From Methanohalophilus halophilus (GTDB lineage: Archaea > Halobacteriota > Methanosarcinia > Methanosarcinales > Methanosarcinaceae), in assembly GCF_001889405.1 (NCBI RefSeq), contig NZ_CP017921.1, positions 1,936,057 through 2,000,056 of the forward strand: DNA of 64,000 bases, in the 5' to 3' direction. Below are positions 1-9,018 of the stretch, one piece after another; position 1 is the stretch's first letter; each line of letters begins with the position of its first letter. Under the pieces are notes generated by a model. It made no database searches. It was not told the origin of the DNA and saw only the letters and a program-made list of their open reading frames with translations. The translations under genes and the position numbers were made by a program.

Positions 1-2
1 TT

Positions 3-659
3 GATGTTAATGGCACAGGTCTCAATTTCACCGATGTATATGCAGTAGAGAAACTTTATAATTCCACAGATGAGGATGGCAAAGCACACATCGACATTAG
101 CAGTGACGCTCTTAACATAACTGCAGCTGAGATAAATGAAGGAGATGGTACAGGAGCAAATACTATTAACGTCACAGTCTACCAGAGATCTGAACCTAGT
201 GGTACTGAAGAAACCGTATCAAAATACCTTTCAAAATACGGATCAACTGAAAGCAAGGATGCTGAATTCATCAACGATGAATCAAATGCAAAAGGTGCAA
301 AGGGTAATGCAGGCGTACTTGCAGCCGTAGAGGATGACGCAAACGGTATCGGCTTTGTCGACTGGGGATTTGCTCAGCAAGGATTAAATGATGAAGCAGT
401 AGTAGTCAATGGTATAAACTGCCAGCCACTTGCTACTTCAACAGCAGACATATCAGATGCAGATGACGAATTTAAACTTGCTCTTGAAGGCGAAAGTGAC
501 TACCCACAAGCCATGACAAGACCACTTAACTACCTCACCCTCGGAAACCCAACTCCTGAACAGCAGGACTTCATCGACTTTGCTCTGGCAAGCTCCGGTG
601 AGACACAGGAATGCTTCACAGAAGCCGGTTTCTGGTCCATGTACACTCTTAATGAGTAA
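3..659 (+). CDS. pstS: PstS-type phosphate-binding protein, C-terminal part (5' end outside window)
   Basis: The frame is open from the window edge to a TAA, giving 218 residues with no start codon in view. The C-terminal half reads like the last lobe of an ABC phosphate-binding protein: a 'GxGFVDWGFAQ'-type segment, then 'YPQAMTRPLNYLT' and a final 'QQDFIDFALAS' helix, which matches the '(Y)P(I/L)xRPLYxY…FIxFxLS' pattern of PstS. It would capture phosphate outside the membrane and deliver it to PstCA. It is first in line with pstC and pstA and is separated from them by a hairpin terminator, so it may be expressed in excess. The unusually acidic, Thr/Asn-rich composition would suit a salt-tolerant host. 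Confidence 0.82.
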   Translation, partial: DVNGTGLNFTDVYAVEKLYNSTDEDGKAHIDISSDALNITAAEINEGDGTGANTINVTVYQRSEPSGTEETVSKYLSKYGSTESKDAEFINDESNAKGAKGNAGVLAAVEDDANGIGFVDWGFAQQGLNDEAVVVNGINCQPLATSTADISDADDEFKLALEGESDYPQAMTRPLNYLTLGNPTPEQQDFIDFALASSGETQECFTEAGFWSMYTLNE

Positions 660-681
660 TAAATACTGCCCAAATAATGAT

Positions 682-712
682 GATTTGTGCGTCGGCACAA
701 ATCTTCTTTTTT
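682..712 (+). terminator. Hairpin plus T-run between pstS and pstC
   Basis: A 9-bp perfect stem (682-690 with 695-703), a 4-nt loop and a T-rich tail at 704-712 form an intrinsic-terminator-like or attenuator structure. It sits 23 bases after the pstS stop and before pstC. Partial termination here would give more binding protein than permease, as is usual for ABC importers. Function is inferred from structure only. Confidence 0.55.
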
Positions 713-738
713 AATTAAAAAACGTCTGAGAAAAAAAT

Positions 739-1692
739 ATGGAATTCAAATCACTCTTCACAACATCATTTTTTGCAGACATTCAAAAAAGCAGAGATGA
801 AACAGATCTTCCACACGTTACATTCCTTTTATGCGGTATTCTAACAGCATTGATTACCATATTTTTCATAGGTTTTATCTTTCAAAATGCATATCCTACC
901 TTTGAAAACCAGGGACTTATCAATTTCCTTACAGGGAACAAATGGAGTTACACAGATGGTGTCTACGGAGTCAGAATATTTCTCCTAGGCACCATCATAA
1001 TTACATTCCTCACTATGATCATGGCCGTACCTTTAGGCATTTTTACAGCAATTTATCTAGCAGAATATGCTTCTGAAAAAACAGCCAACATGATTCGCCC
1101 GTTTGTCGAACTGCTTGTTGGAATTCCTTCTGTTGTATATGGAATATTCGGTTTCCTGATTCTTTCAAATTTATTTAGAGAATATATTGAACCTGCTATC
1201 AGTAATAATCTGGGATTTATATCTATATTTTATGATACATCACCTACAAGTGGGACAAGTATCCTGCTTGCCTCAACGATCCTTACGATAATGATACTGC
1301 CAACTATCGTATCAATTTCAGAATATGCCATGCGCAGTGTGCCTAAAGAATATAGCCAGGGTTCATTTGCAATGGGGACGACTCACTGGGAAACAATACG
1401 AAATATAGTATTACCAACTGCTTCCGGAGGTATTTACTCATCCATTATACTCGGCATGATGAGAGCAATGGGAGAAACCATGGCAGTTGTGATGGTAGTT
1501 GGCATACTCACCAAAGTCCCCAATTCCATTTTCAGTGGCGGATATCCCATGACATCTAAAATACTCAATGACATAGGTTATCATGTGGCGATACCCGAGC
1601 ATAAAAGTGCCCTATGTGCTGTTGCAGCAGTCCTCTTTGCATTAGAGATATTGTTTGTAGCCATAGCAAGGAAAATGGGAGGGAACAAATGA
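739..1692 (+). CDS. pstC: Phosphate ABC transporter permease PstC
   Basis: 317 residues with an N-terminal membrane segment and five further hydrophobic spans. The ABC-permease EAA-type loop is visible near residues 200-260 ('GATHWETIRNIVLP'-like, here with MGTTHWE, then 'MMRAMGETMAV'). That loop contacts the ATPase subunit. PstC pairs with PstA to make the high-affinity phosphate channel. The stop codon overlaps the pstA start (ATGA), indicating coupled translation. No strong Shine-Dalgarno is visible before the ATG. Length is normal for the family. Confidence 0.93.
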   Translation: MEFKSLFTTSFFADIQKSRDETDLPHVTFLLCGILTALITIFFIGFIFQNAYPTFENQGLINFLTGNKWSYTDGVYGVRIFLLGTIIITFLTMIMAVPLGIFTAIYLAEYASEKTANMIRPFVELLVGIPSVVYGIFGFLILSNLFREYIEPAISNNLGFISIFYDTSPTSGTSILLASTILTIMILPTIVSISEYAMRSVPKEYSQGSFAMGTTHWETIRNIVLPTASGGIYSSIILGMMRAMGETMAVVMVVGILTKVPNSIFSGGYPMTSKILNDIGYHVAIPEHKSALCAVAAVLFALEILFVAIARKMGGNK

Positions 1693-2651
1693 ACGAGGAA
1701 AAGAGAGTACATATCGGACTTATCCCTTACCTGAATGGTAAGAAGAAAAGACTACGCATGAACAGACGTGGACTAAAGGATTACTTCTTTGCTGGTATCT
1801 CATATCTGGCAATTACAATCACGTTGCTGTGTTTGATAGGGATACTGTCCAAGATTGCAATGGCAGGCATACCTTATATAACACCTGAGTTTCTGCTTAC
1901 TTCTGAAGCCGGTTTTGATGGGTTTGGAGGTGCTATCGGAAATGCTATTATAGGCAGTATATATCTCTCCTTGGGATCCACATTACTCGCAACCCCTCTT
2001 GCAGTAGGTACGGCAATATACCTACAAAGATACGCAAAAGACGGTTACCTTGTCAAAATCTTCAGATTTTTCATCGACGTGCTTTCTGGCACACCTTCAA
2101 TAGTGCTTGGATTGTTTGCATTCTTATTTTTGGTATTTTACATGCGAACCGTGACAGGAGGATTTTCCATGCTCTCTGGCATTATTGCTCTTGCAATCCT
2201 TGTACTGCCTGTTATAGAAAGAGCTACTGAAGAAGCCATCATGAACGTGCCAGGAGAAATTGAAGATGCAAGTTATGCATTAGGGGCCACAAAGTGGCAA
2301 ACTATAAGAGACATCACTATTCCCTACGCTATGGCCGGTATATTAACAGGAGTTGTGCTCAGTGTTGGGAGAGCAGCTGAAGAATCAGCCGTAGTAATCT
2401 TGAGTGCAGGATACTCACAATTTTATCCAGAATACAAAGTTGCTTCAGATAGCAGACTTTTGTTTGATTTAAAACTATATCCGTTTCAGGATTCCATAGC
2501 CGCCTTGCCAATCACAGTGTACCACGGTTTTGAATTCCCCCATATGGTAGACCCGGGTGAAAGTTTTGCAGCAGCATTTGTACTGATTGCTATAGTCATG
2601 ATAATCAATCTGATAGCCAGACTCATTGTCTGGAAAAGGAAGATGGGATGA
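1689..2651 (+). CDS. pstA: Phosphate ABC transporter permease PstA
   Basis: 320 residues from the ATG that overlaps the pstC TGA. An in-frame start exists upstream at 1614, but it lies inside pstC and is not needed. It has six predicted membrane spans, and the EAA loop 'YALGATKWQTIRDITIP' followed by 'GRAAEESAVVILSAG' is typical of PstA. It forms the second half of the phosphate permease. The usual next genes, pstB (ATPase) and phoU, are absent: the following gene is a pilus ATPase 29 bases downstream. The transporter must therefore borrow a PstB encoded elsewhere. Confidence 0.93.
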   Translation: MNEEKRVHIGLIPYLNGKKKRLRMNRRGLKDYFFAGISYLAITITLLCLIGILSKIAMAGIPYITPEFLLTSEAGFDGFGGAIGNAIIGSIYLSLGSTLLATPLAVGTAIYLQRYAKDGYLVKIFRFFIDVLSGTPSIVLGLFAFLFLVFYMRTVTGGFSMLSGIIALAILVLPVIERATEEAIMNVPGEIEDASYALGATKWQTIRDITIPYAMAGILTGVVLSVGRAAEESAVVILSAGYSQFYPEYKVASDSRLLFDLKLYPFQDSIAALPITVYHGFEFPHMVDPGESFAAAFVLIAIVMIINLIARLIVWKRKMG

Positions 2652-2680
2652 AAGAAAAGTGATGTACGGAGGTTTCAATC

Positions 2681-4681
2681 GTGGGCATATTGGATAAAAT
2701 CAAAAAGAAATCCGAAGAAGCAGATTTTGAGGATGGACCTGAAAATGAATTTATTCCTACCGAAGAGGACACTACCACAAACAATTCCCAAAACGAAAAA
2801 TCCCCATCTCCTGAAGAAAAGACCAGTACATCCAATGAAGATGAGGAATCAAAGGAAAGCCCGATAACAGAAGAAGAAACCGAAGTACAACAAAATTCTG
2901 GGGAAAAAGGAATCTCCACAAAAATTACATCCCTCATATCACGCTCTGGTGGAAAGGAAGAAAAGGAAAGTAAAACTGGGAAAGGAAAAAAACATAAAAA
3001 CAATTCTAAATTTAGCCTGAATTCCTTTCTTGAAAGATACCTCAACCCTTCCTGTGAAGACATGGAAGAAATCGAATTTGATGTCGGTCCGATTTCAGAA
3101 CCCGAAATGGGAGTGCATGTAAAGGAAGTTAATGTGACCTATGTTGTAGAGGAGCCTTTCCAGTATGCTCATGTGGAATACAACGGCGAGGAAATAGAAT
3201 ATCAATGCATTGAACCCCCCCTAAGTGCGGGAGAATTACGTAATCTTGAGATTATAGAAAGTGCCTTTGAAAAATTGACAAGTACCGATATCCTTGTAGT
3301 AGATCCAAAAGACCGCAAGAATGCTCTTAGAGAACGATTCCGGTTCATTATTGATATTTATCAGTTCAATATGACAGATTATCAGAATGAAAAAATGTTC
3401 TATTACCTACTTAAAAAATATACTGGTTTTGGCAAAATAGATCTTCTTATGAATGACCCTTATATTGAAGATATTACATGCAACGGTCCCGACATGAATG
3501 TGTACATAAATCATCGTATGTATGGTTCCATAAAATCAAACGTCATTTTTGAAGAACTGGAATTGAATAATTTTGTTATGAAAATGGCTCAGTCCTCAGG
3601 CAGGCACATATCGGTTCTTCAGCCAATAAGAGACGCAACACTTACAGACGGCAGTCGTGTCAATCTGACCCTGGGAAAAGAAGTTACAAAAAAAGGCTCG
3701 ACCTTTACAATCAGGCGTTTCAAAAGCAATCCGGTATCCGTAGTTGACCTCATAAACTATGGAACCTTCACCTGTGAAGTCTTTGCCTACCTCTGGATTG
3801 TTGTAGAATACAAACGTGCCATCCTCGCCGCAGGAGGTACAGCTTCAGGTAAAACGACCACACTTAACGCCCTGGGTTCATTTATAAGACCCGAGTACAA
3901 GATTGTCTCCATTGAAGATACGGCAGAGATGAATCTAATGCACCCAAACTGGACCCAATCTGTTACAAGAGCGGGATTCGGTAGCGGATCTGATGGAAAA
4001 TCCGCCGGGGATATCGAGCTTTATGACCTGCTCAAGGCAGCCCTGAGACAGCGTCCTGAATACATAGTTGTAGGTGAGGTTCGTGGAGCTGAAGCAGGTA
4101 CTCTTTTTCAGGCAATTTCTGTGGGTCACCCTTGCATGGGCACCATCCATGCAGGTTCAATGAAAGAACTTGTGTCGAGGGTTGAATCCGAACCCATGAA
4201 TGTTCCCAGGAACCTTTTTTCAAGTACTGATGTAATTATTTTCAATTCAATGATCAAAGTAGGAGAACATTTCATCCGCCGTGCAGTCCGTATTGTAGAA
4301 CTTGTAGAAGTTGATCCAGACCGGGGAGACCTGATTACCAATCCCGTGTTCAAATGGAACGCACATGATGACACTTTTGTATTCAGTGGAAGCAGTGCCA
4401 TGTTTGAGGACATCACTGAGGAATTTGGCATGGATGAAGAATACCTAATGAATGAAATGAAAGACCGGACCAGGCAACTTGAATGGATGCGTGAGAACAA
4501 CATAAAGGAATATGAAGATGTGGTTCGTGAAATCAGGCGTTATGCCCGGGACAAAGATGCCATAATGGAAGAGATAGACCATGACAAACATGGAACTGAA
4601 GATAATATTTCAGAAGAAATTGACGAAATGACACTTCAAGAAATTGAAAACATAGACAATATGGCAGAATCCATCACATAA
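2681..4681 (+). CDS. Type II/IV secretion (archaeal pilus) ATPase, GspE/VirB11/FlaI family
   Basis: 666 residues from a GTG with a good GGAGG Shine-Dalgarno at 2668-2672. The first ~110 residues are acidic, Ser/Glu-rich low-complexity sequence, followed by a GspE/FlaI-like N-domain. The RecA-like motor has Walker A 'GGTASGKT' at about residues 385-392, an Asp-box 'SIEDTAEM', and Walker B with His box ('EYIVVGEVRGAEA…GTIHAGS') at about 460-490. It powers assembly of type IV pili or archaellum-like filaments at the cytoplasmic face. Two TadB/TadC-like membrane proteins follow directly, so this is a pilus operon. The long acidic N-terminal extension is the odd feature. Confidence 0.92.
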   Translation: MGILDKIKKKSEEADFEDGPENEFIPTEEDTTTNNSQNEKSPSPEEKTSTSNEDEESKESPITEEETEVQQNSGEKGISTKITSLISRSGGKEEKESKTGKGKKHKNNSKFSLNSFLERYLNPSCEDMEEIEFDVGPISEPEMGVHVKEVNVTYVVEEPFQYAHVEYNGEEIEYQCIEPPLSAGELRNLEIIESAFEKLTSTDILVVDPKDRKNALRERFRFIIDIYQFNMTDYQNEKMFYYLLKKYTGFGKIDLLMNDPYIEDITCNGPDMNVYINHRMYGSIKSNVIFEELELNNFVMKMAQSSGRHISVLQPIRDATLTDGSRVNLTLGKEVTKKGSTFTIRRFKSNPVSVVDLINYGTFTCEVFAYLWIVVEYKRAILAAGGTASGKTTTLNALGSFIRPEYKIVSIEDTAEMNLMHPNWTQSVTRAGFGSGSDGKSAGDIELYDLLKAALRQRPEYIVVGEVRGAEAGTLFQAISVGHPCMGTIHAGSMKELVSRVESEPMNVPRNLFSSTDVIIFNSMIKVGEHFIRRAVRIVELVEVDPDRGDLITNPVFKWNAHDDTFVFSGSSAMFEDITEEFGMDEEYLMNEMKDRTRQLEWMRENNIKEYEDVVREIRRYARDKDAIMEEIDHDKHGTEDNISEEIDEMTLQEIENIDNMAESIT

Positions 4682-4683
4682 AC

Positions 4684-5610
4684 ATGCCATACGATAACTA
4701 TTGTGATCCAGAGTCACCAGAAGAAGAAAAATCAAAGTCTTCTTTAGTAGACCGCTACTTAGAGAAATACAAGATATTCTGCTATAACATTGGTAGATAT
4801 ATTGATAATGACCCACGGGAAGAAATTGCAAAATTGCTCTATCAGGCAGACATGGAAATGACACCGGGAATGTTCGTGTCAATGGCAATTGTCACTGCGT
4901 TGATAACCTCTATAGTAGTAGGGATCGCATCCATAATATTCTTCAAAGATTCCCCATACTTTATACTGTACGTACTATTACTGAGTGCATTTGCCCTAAT
5001 GGTTGTACTTGTGGGTTTCCCATCTATGCTTTATAATAAGATATCCACAAAAAACATGAATATAGACCAAGAACTGCCATATGCACTTGGTTATATGTCC
5101 ATCCTTGCAAGCGCCGGTTCAACTCCCTTAGATGTAATCAGACGTATTTCCATCGAAGATTACGGAAGTATATCCGCAGAGTTCATGAAAGTAATCTACC
5201 GCGTGGACCTCCTTGGAGAAGATGGCGTATCTTCAATGAGTTATCTTATAAGCAACACTTCCTCCGAAACTTTCAGAACGATCTGCATTGATATCAACAA
5301 TACAATGCAATCTGGTGGCGGACTGAAGACCTATCTTGAGATGAAATCAGATGAACTCATGGCCATGAGAAGACAGGCACAGGAGGAATTTGTGGATTCA
5401 CTCTCAGTATATGGTGAAGCATATATGAGTGGAGCTGTTTTAGGTGTTGTTTTAGTGGTCTTGGGAATTGTCGTTTCAGGATCCCTTGGATTGCAACTAT
5501 TCATCCCACCTCATGACCTATTTACCTTATTTGTCTATGGGATACTTCCCTTCATTAATATCCTTATTCTTATACTTTTATGGATGAAATATTCAAGGAG
5601 TGTCATATGA
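4684..5610 (+). CDS. tadB: Type II secretion system F-domain membrane protein (TadB-like pilus assembly)
   Basis: 308 residues starting 2 bases after the ATPase stop. Two membrane spans near residues 60-115 are followed by the cytoplasmic T2SSF helical domain ('ELPYALGYMSILASAGSTP…') and two more spans at the C-terminus. This is the archaeal TadB/FlaJ-type platform on which pilins are polymerised, driven by the upstream ATPase. It is followed by a second platform gene through an ATGA overlap, the usual archaeal TadB-TadC pairing. The exact filament (adhesion pilus, DNA uptake or other) is not shown by the sequence. Confidence 0.88.
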   Translation: MPYDNYCDPESPEEEKSKSSLVDRYLEKYKIFCYNIGRYIDNDPREEIAKLLYQADMEMTPGMFVSMAIVTALITSIVVGIASIIFFKDSPYFILYVLLLSAFALMVVLVGFPSMLYNKISTKNMNIDQELPYALGYMSILASAGSTPLDVIRRISIEDYGSISAEFMKVIYRVDLLGEDGVSSMSYLISNTSSETFRTICIDINNTMQSGGGLKTYLEMKSDELMAMRRQAQEEFVDSLSVYGEAYMSGAVLGVVLVVLGIVVSGSLGLQLFIPPHDLFTLFVYGILPFINILILILLWMKYSRSVI

Positions 5611-6962
5611 ATCTTGAAAAGTACAAGCTTCAGGTTAGAAGATACTGGCAAATGATTATATTCCGTTATGATATAAGACGAGAATATTTCACCATTGGAA
5701 TTCCCGTATTATTGGCTTTTTTACTTTTAGCAAGTGCTTTATTTGCAGGTCATGCTCTCCCCATGGGAGGTTCCGACAGTTCTAGTGGCTCGTTAGCAGA
5801 TTTACCTGTAGAAGAAAGAGAAAAACTTGCCAAGGAATTGGCTGCCAAAATAGAGGAAGCCGAGGCTGCCGGTGAAAATGCAGATATCGACATGAAGACT
5901 TTGTTGGAGGAAAAGACGACTCCGAAAAAAAAAGATCTTGATCATATAATTATCTACGCTTTACTTATAGCTATCATACCTTTTGCTATCGATACATTCA
6001 TACAAAAAAAGAAATTAAGACAGCAGGAAATTGCTTTCAGTGAATTCCTTTTCAAAATGGCCGAATTGATGAGAGGAGGAATCGATCCCGTGAAAGCGGT
6101 TATCGATCTTTCCAAGAGCGATTTGGGCGCTATAGATAAACCTATTAAAAATGCAGCAACCAAACTGGTACTTGGACATCCTTTTGAATATGCAATGGAA
6201 GGTGTTGCCGAAGAACTGAAAAGTAAACTTGTGAGCAAATACAACAATGTTATAGTACAGGCTGCATACACCGGAGGTAATGTTGCAGATCTAATGCAAC
6301 GCACGTCTGAGGACATGAGAGCAGTTATTGGTATAGAGAGAGAAAAGGAAGGCAACCTCAAACAATATGTCGTAATATTTTATCTTGCACAGGGTGTAAT
6401 AGTACTTCTGATATATCTTCTTTCCACAAGTCTACTTCCAATGATTCAGGGTGCAGGTTCCGAAGCCCTTGGTAGTGATGCAATTACGAATATAGATTTC
6501 CAGCTGGGATTTTTCCATCTTATAATGATCAATGCAACGTTTGGCGGACTTATAATCGGACAAATCTCAGAAGGAGATATAAAACATGGTTTTAAGCACA
6601 CTGCAGTTCTTGTAGTTGTTAGCTATCTGGCATGCACAAGTTTGATACTGCCAGCAGGTCCTGCTGATTCTTACTCCATAGAACTAGTATCAGGAGGAAA
6701 CCAAAAATTGCCAGGACCTGGTATGCCTGTAACTGACCCCCTCGTGTTCAGTGTCAAAGACCAACAGGGCAATCCTGCAGAAAATATTACTGTAGAATTC
6801 AGTATAAGTCCTCCCAGTGGACATATAGCGGTCAATAAAACTACCAATTCCAATGGAACGGTATCTGTTGCTCCAACGCTTGGAAAGTCAGATGGTTGGT
6901 ACACAATAGAAGCCAAGGCTGGAATATCAAAAGCTACCGCTTCAGTAAAAGCCGGATATTGA
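5607..6962 (+). CDS. tadC: TadC-like pilus platform protein with C-terminal Ig-like (Big_1-type) domain
   Basis: 451 residues from the ATG at 5607, which overlaps the preceding TGA and has an AAGGAG ribosome site at 5595-5600; the frame is open further upstream but that is unlikely to be used. It has one membrane span, an acidic Glu/Lys-rich loop (about residues 45-105), a second span, a T2SSF domain ('FSEFLFKMAELMRGGIDPVKAV'-like), then three or so spans. After the last span comes a ~90-residue β-rich tail ('DPLVFSVKDQQGNPAENITVEF') that resembles bacterial Ig-like group 1 domains and should lie outside the cell. Such a tail is unusual on a platform protein. Confidence 0.85.
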   Translation: MNLEKYKLQVRRYWQMIIFRYDIRREYFTIGIPVLLAFLLLASALFAGHALPMGGSDSSSGSLADLPVEEREKLAKELAAKIEEAEAAGENADIDMKTLLEEKTTPKKKDLDHIIIYALLIAIIPFAIDTFIQKKKLRQQEIAFSEFLFKMAELMRGGIDPVKAVIDLSKSDLGAIDKPIKNAATKLVLGHPFEYAMEGVAEELKSKLVSKYNNVIVQAAYTGGNVADLMQRTSEDMRAVIGIEREKEGNLKQYVVIFYLAQGVIVLLIYLLSTSLLPMIQGAGSEALGSDAITNIDFQLGFFHLIMINATFGGLIIGQISEGDIKHGFKHTAVLVVVSYLACTSLILPAGPADSYSIELVSGGNQKLPGPGMPVTDPLVFSVKDQQGNPAENITVEFSISPPSGHIAVNKTTNSNGTVSVAPTLGKSDGWYTIEAKAGISKATASVKAGY

Positions 6963-6999
6963 CAAAATGTTTGAATGAAGGAATCAAAAAAGGGGAAGA

Positions 7000-7671
7000 T
7001 TAACCAACTCTTTCCCTTACATCAAGCAAAATGCCTTCCCCTGTTACTTTGAAAGGAACGATTTTATCCATTGGAAGTAGACCCTTCATTTTGGGAATAA
7101 GCATGTATCGATTTACTTTATTCCCAGTCTTATCCACCTTGAACTGGATAATCCCATCCACAAGAGAACGTATTGTAGTTTCCACCCTTTCTTCGAGAAC
7201 ACCTACATCAGTAGTAATTATGAAAATAGCATTTTCATTTTTCCGGATCTCCAAAATCTGTTCAAATGAGCTTAGCCATCTGTCAAAACTTTCATCCATA
7301 AACAAATAAGAATAGGTATCAATAACGAAGACGTCAAAACTGTACATGTCTTCAACGGATTCATCTAAATTTTGGTTTTTCAGGAATTTCTTTGCTTTTT
7401 CTGCATTTAATATTTCCATAAGAGTCAACTGTGCTTTGGAATTACCAATTAATTTCATACTTTCCGGGATTTCCATCTTAAAAAGATTCATCTCATTGAC
7501 TACTTCATCTTCTGAACGAGTACTGGAAATATAAAGTACTTTTTTTCCTTCCTTTGCCATATTGTATGCTGTTCGCTGTACAAACACACCTTTTATAGAT
7601 CCTATCTCTTCTTCAATAAGAATAATAGAGGATGAAGGAAGTTCTTTAATACCGATTCCTGCTAAAACCAT
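7000..7671 (-). CDS. RecA-superfamily (KaiC/FlaH-like) protein with degenerate Walker A
   Basis: 223 residues. The layout is that of a RecA-fold ATPase: a β-strand plus P-loop position (residues ~14-30), then 'GKKVLYISSTRSEDEVVNEM', and a Walker B-like 'FDVFVIDTYSYLF' near 113-125. The P-loop reads 'EEEIGSIKG' rather than GxxGxGK(S/T), so nucleotide binding may be lost or altered. It lies antisense between the TadC-like gene and a pilin and shares the promoter region with the pilin. FlaH-like RecA proteins act as partners of pilus motor ATPases, which makes this a plausible pilus regulator. That role is inferred from location and fold only. Confidence 0.6.
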   Translation of the reverse strand: MVLAGIGIKELPSSSIILIEEEIGSIKGVFVQRTAYNMAKEGKKVLYISSTRSEDEVVNEMNLFKMEIPESMKLIGNSKAQLTLMEILNAEKAKKFLKNQNLDESVEDMYSFDVFVIDTYSYLFMDESFDRWLSSFEQILEIRKNENAIFIITTDVGVLEERVETTIRSLVDGIIQFKVDKTGNKVNRYMLIPKMKGLLPMDKIVPFKVTGEGILLDVRERVG

Positions 7672-7793
7672 TGTTATTCCCCCAGTATTCTAGAAAGAGA
7701 TTTAAAGATTTTGGCGTAGAACTATAATACATCCATACGTATATATATAATATATTGAAAAGGTATATATTTCATCCATGAGACGTAATAGAC
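7672..7793. promoter_or_regulatory. Divergent promoter region of the RecA-like gene and the pilin
   Basis: 122 very AT-rich bases between divergent genes. Several TATA-like stretches occur (7740-7755 and 7763-7770). The latter is centred about 28 bases before the pilin ATG, so the pilin mRNA may have little or no leader. No Shine-Dalgarno precedes the pilin ATG, which agrees with a leaderless transcript. Confidence 0.45.
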
Positions 7794-8975
7794 ATGCCGG
7801 ATATAAAGGCCAACCAATTTATAAATGACAAAAAAGCAGTTTCCGTAATAATGGGCACATTACTTCTGATGCTTGTAACCATCGTAGCTGCATCAGGCGT
7901 GGCCATGATCATATCTTCAGCACAAAAGGATATGGCTGAAAGGCAAACTTATCAGTCCACATTAGATAATGAACACCTAGAAATCATGGACATAAATCCT
8001 GAAGGGAACTCTACTCACTGGAATATGATAAATTTGACTGTTCTTAATATGGATATTAAAGATTCAAAGATTGCTGCAATTGCAATTAATGATAATTATG
8101 CGAAAAATTACAAAATACTTAATGAAGATGGTTACATAAAACATAATGCTGAATATTCTCAATATCCTATAATATATAATTCTACGAATATGCTGGAGAT
8201 TCCGGCAAAGAAAAACAAAAAAATAATCATTGGTTTTGAAGATATTGTAGTGAACACATCTGAAAAACTCACAACATACAAATGGAATAACCTTTCCCTG
8301 AACTATACCCTAGTGCTTCAGAATCATCCATATCTTGCAGGATACCCATACGATTGTGAATATGAATTATATAATACTACAAATAACACAAATATAAAAG
8401 AGGCTGGAAACTACTCGCTCAATCAGGATGGCACACTTACCTTCTTTGGAAGAAATTATACAAATTCAACGTTCAACGACTCTGCCCATTATAATAATTC
8501 TACATATATCGGACCCATATATAATAATTCAGAATATCGCATCTATTACTCCTCTACTTTCCAGACGTTCCAGAATAATTATTTCCCTGAAACAAAAGAC
8601 GTATTGAAATTAAAGATCATGTCAATGTATACAAACTTTTTCAGGAAAAATTACATCCCTCCAACTCCTTTTGCAAAAATATATTTTGAGACGGAAAGTA
8701 AAGTAAACCAATCAACAGGGAATCATTATTTCCAAGATTACATTGTAATGGATGCTTCTGAATCCTATGACGAAGATGGTACGATTGTACGTTACAACTG
8801 GGCAATGTGGTATGAAAATGGTACTACAATATATGATTACAATTTGACTGGCAAAAAAGTACGTCCCATGAACATCGACCCTTATGGGAACTACACTATC
8901 GATCTCGAAGTAATCGATGATGACAAAATGACAGGTAAACTCAGCCAGCATTCCGGAAATATTACCCTCCCCTGA
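7794..8975 (+). CDS. Archaeal type IV pilin-like protein with large extracellular domain
   Basis: 393 residues. The N-terminus has an archaeal pilin signature: short basic leader, 'DKKAVSVIMG' and a long hydrophobic stretch to residue ~42 (Pilin_N/class III signal peptide type), which a prepilin peptidase would cut. The remainder is rich in Asn, Tyr and NxT/NxS sequons, typical of a glycosylated surface protein. Residues ~300-393 look like a PKD-type β-domain ('MDASESYDEDGTIVRYNW', then 'YGNYTIDLEVIDDD'). It is much larger than a major pilin, so it may be a minor or tip pilin or an adhesin exported by the neighbouring Tad-like system. Confidence 0.83.
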   Translation: MPDIKANQFINDKKAVSVIMGTLLLMLVTIVAASGVAMIISSAQKDMAERQTYQSTLDNEHLEIMDINPEGNSTHWNMINLTVLNMDIKDSKIAAIAINDNYAKNYKILNEDGYIKHNAEYSQYPIIYNSTNMLEIPAKKNKKIIIGFEDIVVNTSEKLTTYKWNNLSLNYTLVLQNHPYLAGYPYDCEYELYNTTNNTNIKEAGNYSLNQDGTLTFFGRNYTNSTFNDSAHYNNSTYIGPIYNNSEYRIYYSSTFQTFQNNYFPETKDVLKLKIMSMYTNFFRKNYIPPTPFAKIYFETESKVNQSTGNHYFQDYIVMDASESYDEDGTIVRYNWAMWYENGTTIYDYNLTGKKVRPMNIDPYGNYTIDLEVIDDDKMTGKLSQHSGNITLP

Positions 8976-9018
8976 AATAATTATTGTTCAATTTTTATGA
9001 AAATTAAAGGAAAATATC

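Noticed and set aside
1614-1688. Upstream start for PstA inside pstC
   Set aside because: The extension overlaps pstC by 79 bases and lacks PstA-like sequence; ATG 1689 with ATGA overlap is better.
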